A DNA stretch of 64,000 nucleotides from Eupeodes corollae (Eukaryota; Arthropoda; Insecta; Diptera; Syrphidae), in the NCBI RefSeq assembly GCF_945859685.1, contig NC_079147.1, forward strand, positions 280,465,679 through 280,529,678. The letters are read 5' to 3'. Shown here piece by piece: positions 1 through 12,349 of this stretch; position 1 is the stretch's first letter, and the number at the start of each line of letters is the position of its first letter. A model generated the notes under the pieces. That model saw only the letters and a list, made by a program, of their open reading frames with translations. It ran no database searches and was not told the origin of the DNA. A program made the position numbers and the translations under genes.

Positions 1-199
1 TGTATTCCTTTATCATGTTAAATACTAATTTTTCGGTAGATATTTTTAAAGCTCTTATATAAATTAAATAAAAAACACTTTAAGGCTTTAAAAACTACAG
101 ATGGAGGTTCGTCTTCCTAAATTAGCAATATTATCGTTTTTAAAAATAATTTCTGTATCTTATCACAATTTTTATTTTATCTACTTTAATAACCTGAGT

Positions 200-531
200 A
201 TCCTTGATTATTATCCAAAACTTTTTAAAGTCGTCATGGCATTGACTCTATTTACTTTCGCCATGTTTGCTGGGGTATGGAATATCATTCTCATTCTTGA
301 CGAAATAAAAGGATTAGATTTAGCTAGAAATAGTTTGAGGCGGTCGGTGGTAATTGATGTTTTTTTTTCGCCGGCCTCTATTTTTGCGTATTCCTCTGGG
401 CTTGAGACTATTTGTTATTTAATTTTGAGATCTGCCTAGGACCTCGCAATAAATTTGTAGGTCTTGCCCTCATCTCTAAGTCGACGAACTAATTTCCTTT
501 CATCTGGGGAGCAGTGGACTTTACGACCCAT
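200..531 (-). pseudogene. Tc1-like transposase N-terminal remnant
   Basis: Read on the minus strand from the ATG at 531, the sequence gives MGRKVHCSPDERKLVRRLRD and continues with DEGKTYKFIA, then a stop codon and a readable TTDRLKLFLAKS segment. This is the N-terminal helix-turn-helix region typical of Tc1-family transposases, which bind the transposon ends before cutting. Only about 110 residues remain, with at least two stops, and the DDE catalytic region is absent. It is a dead fragment. The family call rests on recognition of the start motif and the TDRL segment; no terminal repeat was firmly located. Confidence 0.6.
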
Positions 532-1258
532 ATTCAAACAGTATTAAATGAAAAACTATTGTTTGAAGCTAATAAAATGATTTCAAACAACCCCTCAAAA
601 ATTTATAACATAAAATAAAGAATATTATAAGAAGATTGGATTTTATTTGGAGCACACCTATTTATGGCCAACTTCTAGAACACACAGAACCTTATTCCAA
701 TACAAATAACTTATCTGCTAAGCATTACATTACTTAAATGCAAAAATCCTCATAAAGAGAATAACTGTTCTTGCTTAAAAAAAAATTGGTTGCATTGCTT
801 GCATTCAAAATAACCGCTAATGTCAAAAGTGGATATCAAAAATTTTCTCACACTTAGCTTTTCAAACTTTAGGCAAATAAACTCTACTCATAAAGAGTTA
901 CTTATAACTTTTAGTTTGTTGATAGCAAACATGTTCCTAAACTAAGGTTGATTGAAAAAATCTTCTACAATTGTACATATTTCAAATGAACACAATAAGC
1001 ACTAGAAATTCCAATAAATAATTTTATTGTCAATTTTGAATTTGTTCCTATATTTGGCGTTCATCAAAAACATATTTTTAATGATTTGTTTTTTATGTTT
1101 TTGGCATTTAAAATAACCAAATGCCAGGACTTTTAATCAATGGCGTTTTTTAAACGTGCAGTTTGCAACAGAAATAAAACGCATGTAATTTGATGTTATG
1201 AGTTATGACTAAGACTTTAGCTTTAAAATAAAGATAAGGATTTAAAATTATGTTTTAA
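532..1258. other. No gene seen; A+T-rich
   Basis: No coding region, RNA gene or clear repeat could be supported here. The sequence is A+T-rich and broken by stops in all frames. Confidence 0.5.
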
Positions 1259-1415
1259 GAATGATTTCGGACAATAAATTCCACTCGATATCCCCAATTT
1301 TTGACCACTTTTTGCAGCTTTAACCTCCGCATATTCTCTTTCAAGGCATAAATCGGCTGGAGTTTATCTGGGTACACAAACGACTTCACATAAACTCACA
1401 AAAAATAGTCGGTGA
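1259..1415 (-). pseudogene. Mariner-like transposase C-terminal remnant
   Basis: The minus strand reads FL(stop)VYVKSFVYPDK, then ALKENMRRLKLQKVVKNWG and RVEFIVR before a stop. This matches the C-terminal 'FLWGYVKSxVY...ENI' region common to a mariner-like insect transposase family, with the tryptophan codon turned into TGA. The same family appears again in two pieces around 49.2 and 53.1 kb. About 50 residues survive, so this is a fragment with no function expected. Confidence 0.65.
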
Positions 1416-2568
1416 AAAATCCCACGATATTACATGCCACGCCACATGCACACAACGCCAGATAATGCGTTCACCAAAATGTTTTTGCAATAAATTGATA
1501 CGTCAGATTGATCAAGTGTCAGCTATCAAAATGACCAACTAGGAAAAAAGTACATATTAAAAGATTGAAAACCACACGTCTTAAACGACACCCGTTACTA
1601 AGCGATTATAATTACTTATTTTTGCACTTCAATATTCTAAAAAGTATGCTGACAAAAATTTATATGATTTGATGTTGTTTTTTTATTTAAAAATTTAAAA
1701 ATGAACTTCCAAGCAAATAAGCCAATAGTCTCTGCAGCTAGGCTTGTTAAATTTTATATTAGCTTGTAATTTTAATTGCTTGTTAATAAATATTAATAAT
1801 AATAATATTTTTAAGCTTTTTAAAATAAATCTACTTTTTTCAACAAATAAGAGCAAACCGATAGTTATACACAATTAAAACCGTACAGAGAAGGTTTTAA
1901 AACAAATTTAAACAAAACATTTTTAGATGGACAAGCAAATTACCAAGTGTGAGAGGATGACTTTTAGATCTCATCACTTTTCAAGGGTAAGCGTTTTTAT
2001 AAGACTTATGGACACCATTTCGTCCCCTCAGACGACATAGTAAGTAAGTTAGTAGTATAAAATTTAAGTTAAAATTGTTAAAATAACTAGCTTGCTCAAC
2101 ATTCTTAAATAAATTGATTCTAAAAAAAAATAGTTTTGGCTGCAAGAGTTTTAAGTATTTGTTGTAAAATTAAATTTTGACTTATGATACTTTGCTTCTG
2201 AAGACAATTAGTGCTTTGATGGGATTAAATAACCTCATAAAGATTACGTTTAATAGTGTGCAAAATATAAAACAAAATGCATTTAAACACTATGAAAAGA
2301 AGTATACTGAGACCTGTCAAGTTCTGTGAGATTCTTTTTCTTTTTTATTAACGATTTGCTATTTTTGTTTGCCTTGTTCACGAAAATGAAAATTCAAAAA
2401 TTTAATTCTTCGCTTAACATTTTACAGCAAAAGCAGAGATTCTTAAGAATCCAGTGCATAAAATTGATATCTCTGAACAATCCTATTTGCTAATTAAAAA
2501 TAAAAGTATTTCCTATACATAAATATTAAACAAATGAAAAGTTAGTCAAAACCATCACAAAATATAAC
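1416..2568. other. No gene seen; A+T-rich, one TIR-like motif
   Basis: No coding region is supported. A CAGACGACAT motif at 2029-2038 matches the inverted repeats found at 24162 and near 25425 and 26317, so part of this stretch may be one end of the same mobile family. Confidence 0.35.
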
Positions 2569-2687
2569 CTCAAAAATATATACAGCCATTGACAGCTAAT
2601 TAGAAACGATTTCGTGTTCAAAATATTTATAAACTCAAAAATATATACAGCCATTGACAGGTAATTAGAAACGATTTCGTGTTCAAA
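2569..2687. repeat. 65-bp tandem duplication
   Basis: Two nearly identical copies start at 2569 and 2634 (period 65), each running from CTCAAAAATATATACAGCC to CGTGTTCAAA with a single C/G difference in the shared part. They lie just beyond the 3' end of the Tc1-like remnant that follows and may be its subterminal repeats. Confidence 0.8.
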
Positions 2688-2920
2688 TAAAAACACAGAT
2701 TTTCTCATTCAATTCTTGAAATATTGACTTATATTTATTATGATCATAAAATTTGGAATATTTTTTGGCAAATAGAACTGTATTTTTCAAATTATCACAT
2801 GTACATATTGTTTTAAAAATATTTTTATATTTAAACCTCTGATTTGGCTGAGTCAACTAATTAGAAACTTAGAAAAAAGTCAAACAAAAAATTCGGTTGG
2901 GTTTTGTGATTTAAAAGGTT

Positions 2921-3440
2921 AATATTTTGTCGGAAATCTTCTCTGTTTCAAAACTGCTGCATATCGACCTTGCATTGACTCGATTAGGTCTTGGCATCTT
3001 TCAACTGGAATCGTATACCAGGCTACTTTTACTCTTTCGAATAAAGTATCCAAATTTTGAATTTTTTGAGTGCTTACGGCATTTTTGACTTCATCCCATA
3101 GACGCTCGATAGGATTTAAATCCGGACTTGACGACGGTCAGTCAAGTACTCGTATAGAATTTTGATCAAACAAATGTTTGGTGAGTTTTGTAGTATGCTT
3201 CGGATCATTGGCTTGTTAAATAGATCAAATGACCGGCATATCTAGGATCTGTTTTTGACATGCGGACAATTTTTCTATCTGTGTGAACTGATGTTTTCGG
3301 TGGTCTCTTTCGGGGAGCACCATTGTCAGTGGTTTTATAATTACGGAAATGGGCAACGGCACCGAACACCATTTTTTTTGGAACAGTTAAGCTTAGTTGC
3401 TTAGGTGAATATCAATATTTCTTTAGAGCACCACGGGCAT
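2921..3440 (-). pseudogene. Tc1-like transposase C-terminal remnant
   Basis: Reading the minus strand towards lower coordinates gives NDPKHTTKLTKHLFDQNSI, then SSSPDLNPIERLWDEVKNAV, then DLIESMQGRYAAVLKQRRF and PTKY before a stop at about 2921. PDLNPIE carries the last catalytic acidic residue of the DD34E/DDE triad of Tc1 transposases. Upstream, KTSVHTDRKIVRMSK resembles the second helix-turn-helix and is joined directly to the NDPKHT block, so the middle of the catalytic core appears deleted. Stops and frame changes make it inactive. Confidence 0.75.
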
Positions 3441-3679
3441 ATTAAAAGCCTGTTATAATCTGGGCATTAAAGAAACTACTTTTTTGACTTCAGTAGAACC
3501 AAAATTCTAGCATTTCTCTTAAAGCTTTTTTTCTTAGTATAGGGGCACTATAAATGTCATTTCTGCGGGGGTTCCATTGCAAATTCTTCCTTCCATGCTC
3601 AATGACATTTATGTCCAAGCTTTTTGGTGGTGTGTACGGCAGATCTTGGAAAAAACCCAAGAGCTTTAAATCGATACCC

Positions 3680-4822
3680 ACCCTCTTTTTATCGATTTTA
3701 AAGCCGCGTCTATAGGGAAGAGCTTTACAGAGAAATGTCTAGTTTTGGCATTCCTGTCAAACTTGACCGTTTGTGCAGAATGACGATGGAGTATAAACGC
3801 TGCTCTAACAAGGTCGGAAAAGATCTCACCGATGCATTTGATGTCAAAAAGATTTGAGACAAGGCGATGCACCGTCATGCGACTTCTTTAACATCGTTTT
3901 GGAAAGAATTGTGCAAAACTCAACCAACAACACTAGAGGCACAATCTTCCAAAGGTCCATCCAATTACTCGGACACACTGATGATTGTAGATAATTGGAG
4001 CGTTTATGAGCATTGCGACGGAAGCGAAGAAGATGGGTTTAGTGGTGAATGTGGGCAAGACCAATTATATGTTGTCATCAAAAAAAGGACATTGAACAAC
4101 GATGTCTTGGACAAAACGTCACTAAGGACAGATATGACTTCGAGGTAGTTAAGGACTTTGTCTACCTAGGCACCGCTATTAAAACAGACAACAACAGCAG
4201 CGCTGAAATCAAACGAAGAATAACTCTTGCAATTCGCTGCTTCTTTGGACTTAGAAGGCAATTAAAAGGTAAAGTCCTCTCTCGAGCATCTAAAATCACC
4301 ATCTATAAGACTCTCATCATCCCGGTTCTCATTAATGGCGCTGAGGCCTGGGCCCTGTCAAAGAAAGATGAAAGCATCTTAGAATGCGAGCGAAAAATTC
4401 TTCGGGTGATTTTTGGTCCCGTATGCATAGATTTAGAATGGAGAAGATATAACGACGAACTGTACGGGCTGTACAGCGACACTGGCCTAGTTAACAGAAT
4501 TAAAGTCCTACGGCTTAGATGGCTAGGTCATGTAGAGTTAATGGACATCAACGCTCCAACCCGGAGATGGGTGAAGACCTCAACCAACTTGGCAACTAGA
4601 GACAGCTAGCTAGGGACCAAGCTGGCTGGAGACGCATGTTGGTTGAGGCCCAGGACTGAACCGAAACTTTAAGTAAGTTTTTGGTGGCGTATAGACTTGT
4701 CGTGAAATGTGATATCTGAGCCAATCTTTGGTGCGAAACTGAAGACAGCTGGCTGGAGACGCATGTTGGTTGAGGCCCAGGCCCGCCCAGGGCTGAAGCG
4801 AAACCTTAAGTAAGTAAGTAAG
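3680..4822 (+). pseudogene. RTE-like LINE reverse transcriptase, 3' part
   Basis: Degenerate reverse transcriptase motifs are read in order across frames: FIDFKAA (about 3690), a damaged RQGDAPSC block (about 3865), and the thumb and C-terminal part in an open stretch 4049-4609 containing FVYLGTAIKTDNNSSAEIKR and ALSKKDESILECERK. This arrangement is typical of RTE-clade LINEs. The polymerase YADD box is damaged to HTDD. The tail holds GWRRMLVEAQD-like text twice (about 4623 and 4749), each followed by TAAG repeats (four units at 4807-4822), which fits the short tandem 3' ends of RTE elements. Frameshifts and stops make it inactive. Confidence 0.7.
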
Positions 4823-6645
4823 TTTTTGGTGGTGTGTAATATGAACCCTTTGGTGTGGATCCTTATCTTGCAGAAAAATACATCTCGGACCAAGATGTTA
4901 AGTATTAACTGATGTTTTAAAATTCTGTTCCAAAAACAGATTTGCACTAATAACTATATAAAACACCTTTAACAAGACAATTAGATAAAACTTATTTTGT
5001 TGTGTGCATTTGTCGACTCTTTAAATAAAGATATAAAGAACAAAATAGTGGGTTGCATTTTCAGAAATCTCCTTTCATTGTACCTTTCATACCTTTTCTA
5101 TTTCTCAATTAGTACAAAGATACAACAGGAAAAAGGCATTAATCAAATTTCGATCTACTGAAAATATGAGATCAATTGTTTTTAAATTTTAAAAATTTTG
5201 CATAAGTAATGTTTTTTTTTTGTTTTGTTTAAATTTTAGTTGATAGCAAAGTGTTACGCTACCACTTATATTTTGTTCTGTTGATTTAAATAGTTGCAAA
5301 CATAATTTTGTATAATTTTAAACTAGGTATATACTGGGCAATAAGTTTACCAGTTTTTAAAACTGAAAAAACACGATTTTCCCTAAATAGATTAATTTGT
5401 TTGTGCCTGGCTATTGAATGGCTGGTTGAAGACCTTGACCATAAACTAACTTGTGTTACTACTTCTTTATTCAGAATTCGGGAGTCTTGGGTCCAGACGT
5501 TTATAGTTTCATCACAACCCGACACTAAATCAAAAACAAACAAATTCTATATGTTTTGTGGTTGTAATTTTGTTTGTTTGTTTTAAATTAAAAAAAAATC
5601 TATTGTTGTAGACACTCTTTTTTTGTGTGATCCCAGCGTTGTATTTTAAAGTCTTTAAGTTGCTAGAACTTCTATATGAATGCAAATTTTCATCAGTCGT
5701 TTCTTTAGAAAGCCTAAGTATTTTACAGCTGTCGGTGTCTCATTTAAACAAACACAAACGTTTGAATGAGCCATTTTCATGCTGACCACGTATTAGCTCA
5801 ACACACAAATTCTTTCAGTATTTCGAAATACCTACTTACTTAAAAATAAACCAAAAACAAGCTATTGGTTTTTCGAATATGTTTATCGATTCATTTAAAA
5901 ATTAAGTTAAAATCGATTTCACGGTTTGTCGTATAGAATTTAATTAAACAGACTTGAAGAACAAAATAGGTAGTTGCTCCCAGTAGCAATATGCACATTT
6001 TAATTGAAAAAGTCAAATATCTTAAATTTCTGCTTTCTGATAGTTTAGTTTTTATTTAAAGTTTTTGCCAAGTTAAGGAATTTAGTAATCATAAATAATT
6101 TACCTTCAGCGTCGCATTGATCCTAAAATTAAATTTGCAAGTCTGTTATATAGCTCCTCTTCCGGAGTATTGCTCTACTAAGAAACATTGCCTTACAATT
6201 TAATTTATTTCAATTTTTATTATCCTACCTACTATGAACTTTTAATTCAGACTAAAAATCATAGAAACAAAATTATGTATGGAGCTCTTATTTATATTCC
6301 CATTGTGTGCAAATATTCTCCAAGCAAATGGATTGGATACAAATCTTTACTCCTTTAGTTTAACAATAAAACCTTTTATCTTAACTTAACATGAATAAGT
6401 TTCTAACAATGAAACATTTATGTTCGATCATCCCTTAGAAGCAAAAAAGTAGCTAAATTATAATTGTACAATCATATTATGCAGTGCGTTATCTTTAAAA
6501 ATGTTTTATTTCTTTTCGATTTAATGCTGCAATAGAATTTAGAGGAATATCTTAATCAAAGAAATAAATCAATTAAAATTCTATACCACTCATAAAAAGA
6601 AGATGTAAACAACAAAAATGTGCAATCAATGCAACCATGATTTAC
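4823..6645. other. Probable first intron of E(bx), no further exon seen
   Basis: This lies downstream of the donor site of the E(bx) exon on the minus strand. No second coding exon of that gene could be recognised here or anywhere down to position 1, so the next coding exon is probably outside the window. Small open frames at 5286-5586 have no recognisable content. Confidence 0.45.
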
Positions 6646-6925
6646 CTTTTCTGGAGAAAGATGTTGATTGTGAAGCCTGACTATACCCAGAGCGTCTTCC
6701 ACGTCCTCGTGTTGTCTTCACCTTTTGGGAACGATTCAAGCTCCTGCGACTCGTATCACTCTCCGGAGGCGATGATGCCCTCGACGCCGACGGAGTGCTA
6801 AACTGAGATTCTGGCTTCTTCGTTAAATACTTGGGTTTCTTTAGCAATTGATAGCTAAATTTATTACTGCGGTCGTTTGGCGTTTTTGGAGGCCTACCCC
6901 TCTTGCGTGTCCCTCTGCCAGTCAT
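6646..6925 (-). CDS. E(bx): E(bx)/Nurf301 first coding exon (partial gene)
   Basis: The ATG at 6925 opens with MTGRGTRKRGRPPKTPNDR, followed by FSYQLLKKPKYL and STPSASRASSPPESD, which I recognise as the N-terminus of the fly NURF301 protein (Enhancer of bithorax, BPTF orthologue). It contains an AT-hook-like RKRGRPPK and a second basic stretch TRGRGRR near residue 75. NURF301 is the large subunit of the ISWI-based NURF nucleosome remodelling complex in the nucleus. The exon has 93 codons plus one base and ends at a consensus donor (G/GTAAAT, GT at 6645-6644); reading on through it adds only a few residues before a stop. All remaining exons should lie further along the minus strand, beyond position 1. 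The start is the only ATG that gives the conserved N-terminus. Confidence 0.85.
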
Positions 6926-9169
6926 TATGAAAATACTTTTTACTTATGTTTACTCAAAAAACTTCCCAAATTGTATACAAAAATCAAATTTAAAACTCTG
7001 TTGACATCATTCGGTAGGAGGATTGCATTTGCTAGAAGAAGAATAACAATTTTCAATATTTTTATTCTTTCATCATCTCTCAATCTCAATCTTCAAATAA
7101 AATTTTGCATATTAAATTCTCTAATGGCTAGCTACGTACTTGCAGCAATCGAATGCGGATCGGATCGGGTGTTATCTTGCAGATGAATAATTTTGTTTAT
7201 TGTTTATACCGACCGAAATTACATATCACTTTTCTTTTGTTTTGATTTTTAAATTATGTTGCTTATTCTTTAAACTTTCAATGTAAAATTTCAACACGAA
7301 AAAATGACCGCCGTTCTGTCGTCTACGAGTCAAATACAAGCTTCACTGCAATTGGCTAAAAATGATTCCGCCATTTTTTTTCTTTAATTGCTTTGTGGGA
7401 ATTTTTTCTCTTTGAAATTAAAGTTCAAGCACAATGCGCCACAGTTTTAATGGATTTTTTAATAATTTTTTAAATTATTTAAACTATAATTTTGCGATTA
7501 AATTTAATTAAAAAGACTTTAAAACTTGGCATAATAGAATAAATTCTAAAATATGGTTCGACCAATCAAAGGACTCGTTCTATTTTAATTTTAACTCATG
7601 CGCCACCTATATTTGGATTTGTGTAGTATCATTTGTTCCACTCGCACTCCACACCACTAGCACACGAAATAAGAAATGCAAAAACACTTGGCAACATTTT
7701 TGTTTACAAAATTCACCGCCAATTATGGATAAATTAATTACTTTTTATAAATTTTAGTTAAAAAATGTTTTATTGGCACTTTTAAGTCAAGTTAGAATTT
7801 ATTTAAAAATTAATTAAGGTATTTTCTTGATAAAACTTCTTAACCGGGTAAATGACCAACGTGATATCGATAATTTTCTCTGAAACTCTGTGCTGTAGCT
7901 GGCTCTTGGTAGCGTGGGGGTGACCGTGGTAGATGAAATGAATGGATGCGGTTGCTGGACGCGGTTGAATTTTACATAAGTTGGGATTGGGTCGAAATTG
8001 AGTTGAAATGGTTTCCATGAAATTGTTAAACTTAATTTTTACGTCAAAATCAACATGTTAGGAAAAATAAAAATGTTGATATGGACAGAAATATTTTACA
8101 ATTTTCTACAAATTAGATTAATTAAGAACTTATGGAGAGAGGATCTTCCACTTGCATATATTTCACATAACCAAAAAACTCACCTCACCCATGTAAAACA
8201 AATAAATAGACAAAGAAAAAGTTTCGGAAAAATAAAAGTGAAATTTCTTGATCTTGTCTCCAAACTATATTATAGTAGAAGTAAATCAGTGGCTTAAGAT
8301 TTGTAAATAGGTGTTTACTGTCAGACACCTGCTTAGTAGAATTTGTTAAATAGTTTACTAGTAACGTTGCATAAATTCGTTTTTAAATATAACTCATTTT
8401 CTAATGTAAAAAACAATTACAGAATCGGAAAATCTGTTTTAATTAGTTATCAAATCAGCTGTTTGCCGCAGAAGAAAAGAAAATAATGGAATAAAATTAA
8501 AGTTAGAAATTGTAAATCATCAGGATAATTTCAATTTTTTAAAGATGCTTCTTTAACAGCTTGTCTAACACCCAATTTGTATCATCGTGCCTTACTAATA
8601 ATAAATCCTAAACACACGTGTATACTAACAGCTAAAAAAAATATGTCTTTAAATAATTATTCTCTAAAAGATTATCTACTACATTTGCTATCAAAAATTA
8701 GCATCACTAATTTTAAGTGATATATGCATAGGTAGCCTAAATTTTCTTGCGTCTCGACCAGTACTCATCCTGTCTGAAAAAAATTCAAATTCAATTTGAG
8801 GCGAATTTTCTCAATATCGGTGAATACATTTGAGTGGTGGGAAAAAACAAAATGGCGGATTGGGCAACATAGTCAACTTATGGAATTTGTGTGACTTGTC
8901 AAAAGTGACAGTTCCACAATTTCAATTTTGCAAAACAAAACATTGTATGGTATATGATTGTAAAAGAATATTTTTTTTAAATTACTTTGTTTTGTTTTAA
9001 TATATAACAGAATTTAATTTTTTTTTCAAAAGAATATTTTAGTAACTTTTAATTTAGCTATGTAAATTCAAATGACCAGCGCCAATATGATATTTTAGCC
9101 AACAACGAACTAAAAATGGATTACATTTACTTTATTTCATATCGATACTTTAGTAAACGAAGCAAAAAA
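6926..9169. other. Divergent intergenic region, 5' side of E(bx)
   Basis: This is upstream sequence of E(bx) on the minus strand and should include its promoter and 5' UTR, but no core promoter could be fixed by eye. A less A+T-rich patch at about 7840-8020 carries a 71-codon minus-strand open frame without recognisable similarity; I do not call it a gene. Confidence 0.35.
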
Positions 9170-9171
9170 TA

Positions 9172-10270
9172 CCTGTGTTTTGTTGGAAAATCTATCAAAA
9201 TAGAATTTTACACGAATATCAAAAACAATATCCGTAGTATGAATGCTACTGATAAAAGTTAAAGTAGAATCTTACTACGTATGGGTTTTTGACATTTATA
9301 CGAGTCTCGAATGGATTTTATGAGATTTCCTTCTCAAATGTCGGTACGATTGATATTGCATTCGTATCTCGATGGCAATATTCGTTGAGTAGTTGTGCAT
9401 TTGGAATCATGTGTTTTCCATTGGCGAACAGAAATTAATCTGCTACTGTTAATATTATTTAGTTTTGTTAATGAAAATGGACTAACTGGAATTATTTTGC
9501 AAGAAAAGATTATTAAGTTTTGCTATGTTTGCACTAAAGGTTTATCGCGGTTTAGATTAAATAAATCTTTTTGGTATTTCCACCGAACAAGAAGATTTAA
9601 AAATTATTAAGTTTGACAGCACTTCCTAAAATGCCAATGGTGTTTTGAAGTTTTCGATGTGTGAAGTGCAAATGAGATAGTTTGATTCGTGTTAAACAAT
9701 GAAAAACTAAAAAACTGAATGGTTCAGCAACATATACGAATACGCTGTCTACTCCATGTGCATTTTATTTAATTTAATTTAAACAAAACTATATTTTTTG
9801 TACACAAACATGCAAATAAACAGACCATAATGCATTATCTGTAAAACTAACTTCTCCACACAGACTTTTCTTCACATATTTTGAATTGACTCCGATCCCC
9901 GACAGGAACCGAGTCGAATCAAGCTCATTTCAACTCGATTGAGGTGTATATAGATCAATACCACATGTTAATGTAGTAGTCTACGAACAAACCCCCTTCT
10001 TGAAGTTTTTATTTTATGTCAAAGCTGCAATTGTTAAATGAACTATTTTTATTTCCAGATGTTTTCTTATCATTTCTTCTTGAAAACTGTCCATTTTATT
10101 AGTTTTAGTTAGTTTTTTTGCTAAGTTAATTTTAACTTTTGATTTTCACAAAGATTTCTTCTATTTGTGAGTTTTTTTTGTATTGTTATTCTGACAGATC
10201 TTGTTTCAGTTGTACCAATTTTTAAATACAAAAATCTGGCTCCTACCGATAGAATGCCAAAAAACACGGG
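9172..10270. mobile_element. TA-flanked TIR element of about 1.1 kb
   Basis: The left end reads CCTGTGTTTTGTTGGAAAAT and the right end, reverse-complemented, reads CCCGTGTTTTTTGGCATTCT; both are flanked by TA (9170-9171 and 10271-10272). This is the signature of a Tc1/mariner-superfamily or similar TA-targeting DNA transposon. No transposase is recognisable inside, so it is a non-autonomous element. A further copy of the same end, in the right-end orientation, is seen at about 31999-32023. Confidence 0.65.
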
Positions 10271-10787
10271 TAATGTTGCTGAAACCTGATAATGCAGAAC
10301 GATACTTAATACCGTTTTCACTTAAAAAAGTAAGTTAAATTAAAGTGCCAAAGGCATTCAAAATCAAAATGACATTTTGTCACTATAAATTTATTTTTTA
10401 TTTATGCAACGTTACAAAAGTCTTATAAATATTATTTCCATTATATTTCGTAAGACCACTTTAAAGCGGCACAAAGCAAGATTTATTAATAAATTATTAA
10501 GTTTTAGGACTCGTCCAGACAGTTCTGAAAGTTGTCTAACCTGAAAGTTGTCTTCTTTTGCTGGATTTTAACTGTTATGATATCTCGCATGTGCATAAAA
10601 AAAAGAGATGTAAAATATTAAAATCACGAAGTTTTGAAATATAATAAGGGCCATGCAGTGCTGATGTCAAGAGGAGATTATTCTTCATAGAGTCACACAT
10701 TAAATTATTTGGCTTCCGCCACAAATGTGGATATATGTTATTCCACCATTTGTTTCGTTTCTTTTTCTCATAAGTAAATAACATTAA

Positions 10788-11181
10788 AGCACTATTCACA
10801 TGAGCACGACCAACGATCAACGAATGAACGAATATTTGTCGATTTTGACATTTCTTTCACTTGAGAGTTTTTAATTTGTCGCAAAAGCACCAAAACAAGA
10901 ATGTTTTTTTTTTTAAGGTTAAGGTTTTTTTAAGGCACGATTATTTTTTCTTTACGAGTGTGGATAATGTGGAACGCGAATAAAGTTTGACAGTTTTTAT
11001 CAACTACAATTTTTTTTCGCGACGAATAAATGATATGATATGATATTGAAAAGAATGCATCTTAAGTGAAATAGAAACTATATTGATATTGTTTTGTGTG
11101 GAAATATGTCTTCAAACGTATATAAACTCGCATTTTGTAATTCATTCGTCGTTCGTTGGTCGCACTCATGTGAATACAGCT
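10788..11181. mobile_element. PIF/Harbinger-type MITE, copy A
   Basis: Terminal inverted repeats start AGCACTATTCACATGAGC at the left and AGCTGTATTCACATGAGT (reverse complement) at the right, followed on both sides by CGACCAACG. The flanking TAA at 10785-10787 and 11182-11184 is a 3-bp target duplication of the TWA type used by PIF/Harbinger transposons. It has no coding capacity. A second copy is at 35613 and a coding relative at 19770. Confidence 0.8.
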
Positions 11182-11197
11182 TAAGTAATGATAATTA

Positions 11198-11465
11198 TGG
11201 CTGAATCACAAACACGTTTCACCTGACGTTTACGAGTTCAGCCATAGGAATTCAATGAATGCTATCACAATGGAGCTTCGACCTAACGTTTCGTTTGACA
11301 ATCGTAAGGATATGAACGTAATGTGACTCCAAACGGAAGCTCTAGTTCAATTATTGGAACAAAATATTTGCTCTTTGAAGGGATGAAATAATAGAAATAT
11401 CATTAAAAGCATACCCACCGTAACACAGACGAAACCAAAGCTTAAGCGGTTTTGTGATTCAGCCA
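11198..11465. mobile_element. MITE with TGGCTGAATCACAAA ends
   Basis: A 268-bp element has 15-bp inverted ends TGGCTGAATCACAAA, flanked by TTA at 11195-11197 and 11466-11468. The 3-bp TWA target duplication again suggests a Harbinger-type MITE, but the ends differ from the neighbouring copy that stops only 16 bp away. Confidence 0.75.
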
Positions 11466-11468
11466 TTA

Positions 11469-12349
11469 GTGACTTTGTGTATTAACTTCAGAGCAAACGT
11501 CAGATTTCATAAAAGCGTGCAAATGGAAGAAATGAACACATGCATTTTTAAACTGAACATGAATTAGATTTGCTTTCAAATTCAATTAAAAACTAATATT
11601 TTGAAATGTTTTCAGTTGTTCGTGAAAGGTAATCTCTATGCGGTGGGGGCCTTAAACAGATTACGAACAACCATTTTTTACTCGGAAACATTTGTTTTTC
11701 TCTCAATTTAGAACTTTTTAATTAAAATAACAATATGAGTAGTGTATAACTTTAAAATAATTTTAATTCCTATAAATTGAATATTGTTTGATTTTTCTAG
11801 TGTACAAATTTTGACACTAGCGTGGTACGTACAAATGCTTTTAAAAGTAAGCAAGTAACCTTCAGAGTAGTTGTTTGTTTCAATTTTTAGTTTATCACTC
11901 TTTCAGTTTAACAAAAATTAAAAGTTCAATTTTTTAATTATTTACTCACCACTAGTAAATTGCCAATTATTGTAATACCACCGCGGTTGTTAGTAGTTTG
12001 AATGGTGAATATAAAATATACCAAACCAATTACACTGTGGTAGATGCCTATTTATTGGAAAGTTCCAGAAAAGCGTGCTGAGGGTATTCCCACCAAATTA
12101 TGGAAACCCTGCTTTGAGACTTGAATTTTCGCGCTAAATGTCAATTGCAATTTTCACATTTGTTTTTGACGTGTGAATGAAGGAGGAAAAGATAAATTAT
12201 AAAATCCTCATCGTTCAAAAACTTAATATTGCTGTGTATTTAAATAGGAATCATTAAAGGTATTTTTTCCTCTTCTTCGTCTTTGTAAAATTCACAATAA
12301 TTCTTAATACAAATTTTAGTAAGAAAACAAAAACGAAACCAACACAAAA
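11469..12349. other. Upstream region of the DNAJC2 gene
   Basis: No coding sequence is seen. The 5' UTR and possibly a 5' untranslated exon of the DNAJC2 gene should lie here, but the transcription start cannot be fixed by eye. Confidence 0.3.

Noticed and set aside
101..439. 112-codon plus-strand open frame
   Set aside because: The opposite strand carries a recognisable Tc1 transposase N-terminus over the same bases; the plus-strand frame has no similarity.
6848..7186. 112-codon plus-strand open frame over the E(bx) start
   Set aside because: It overlaps the conserved E(bx) exon antisense and shows no domain.
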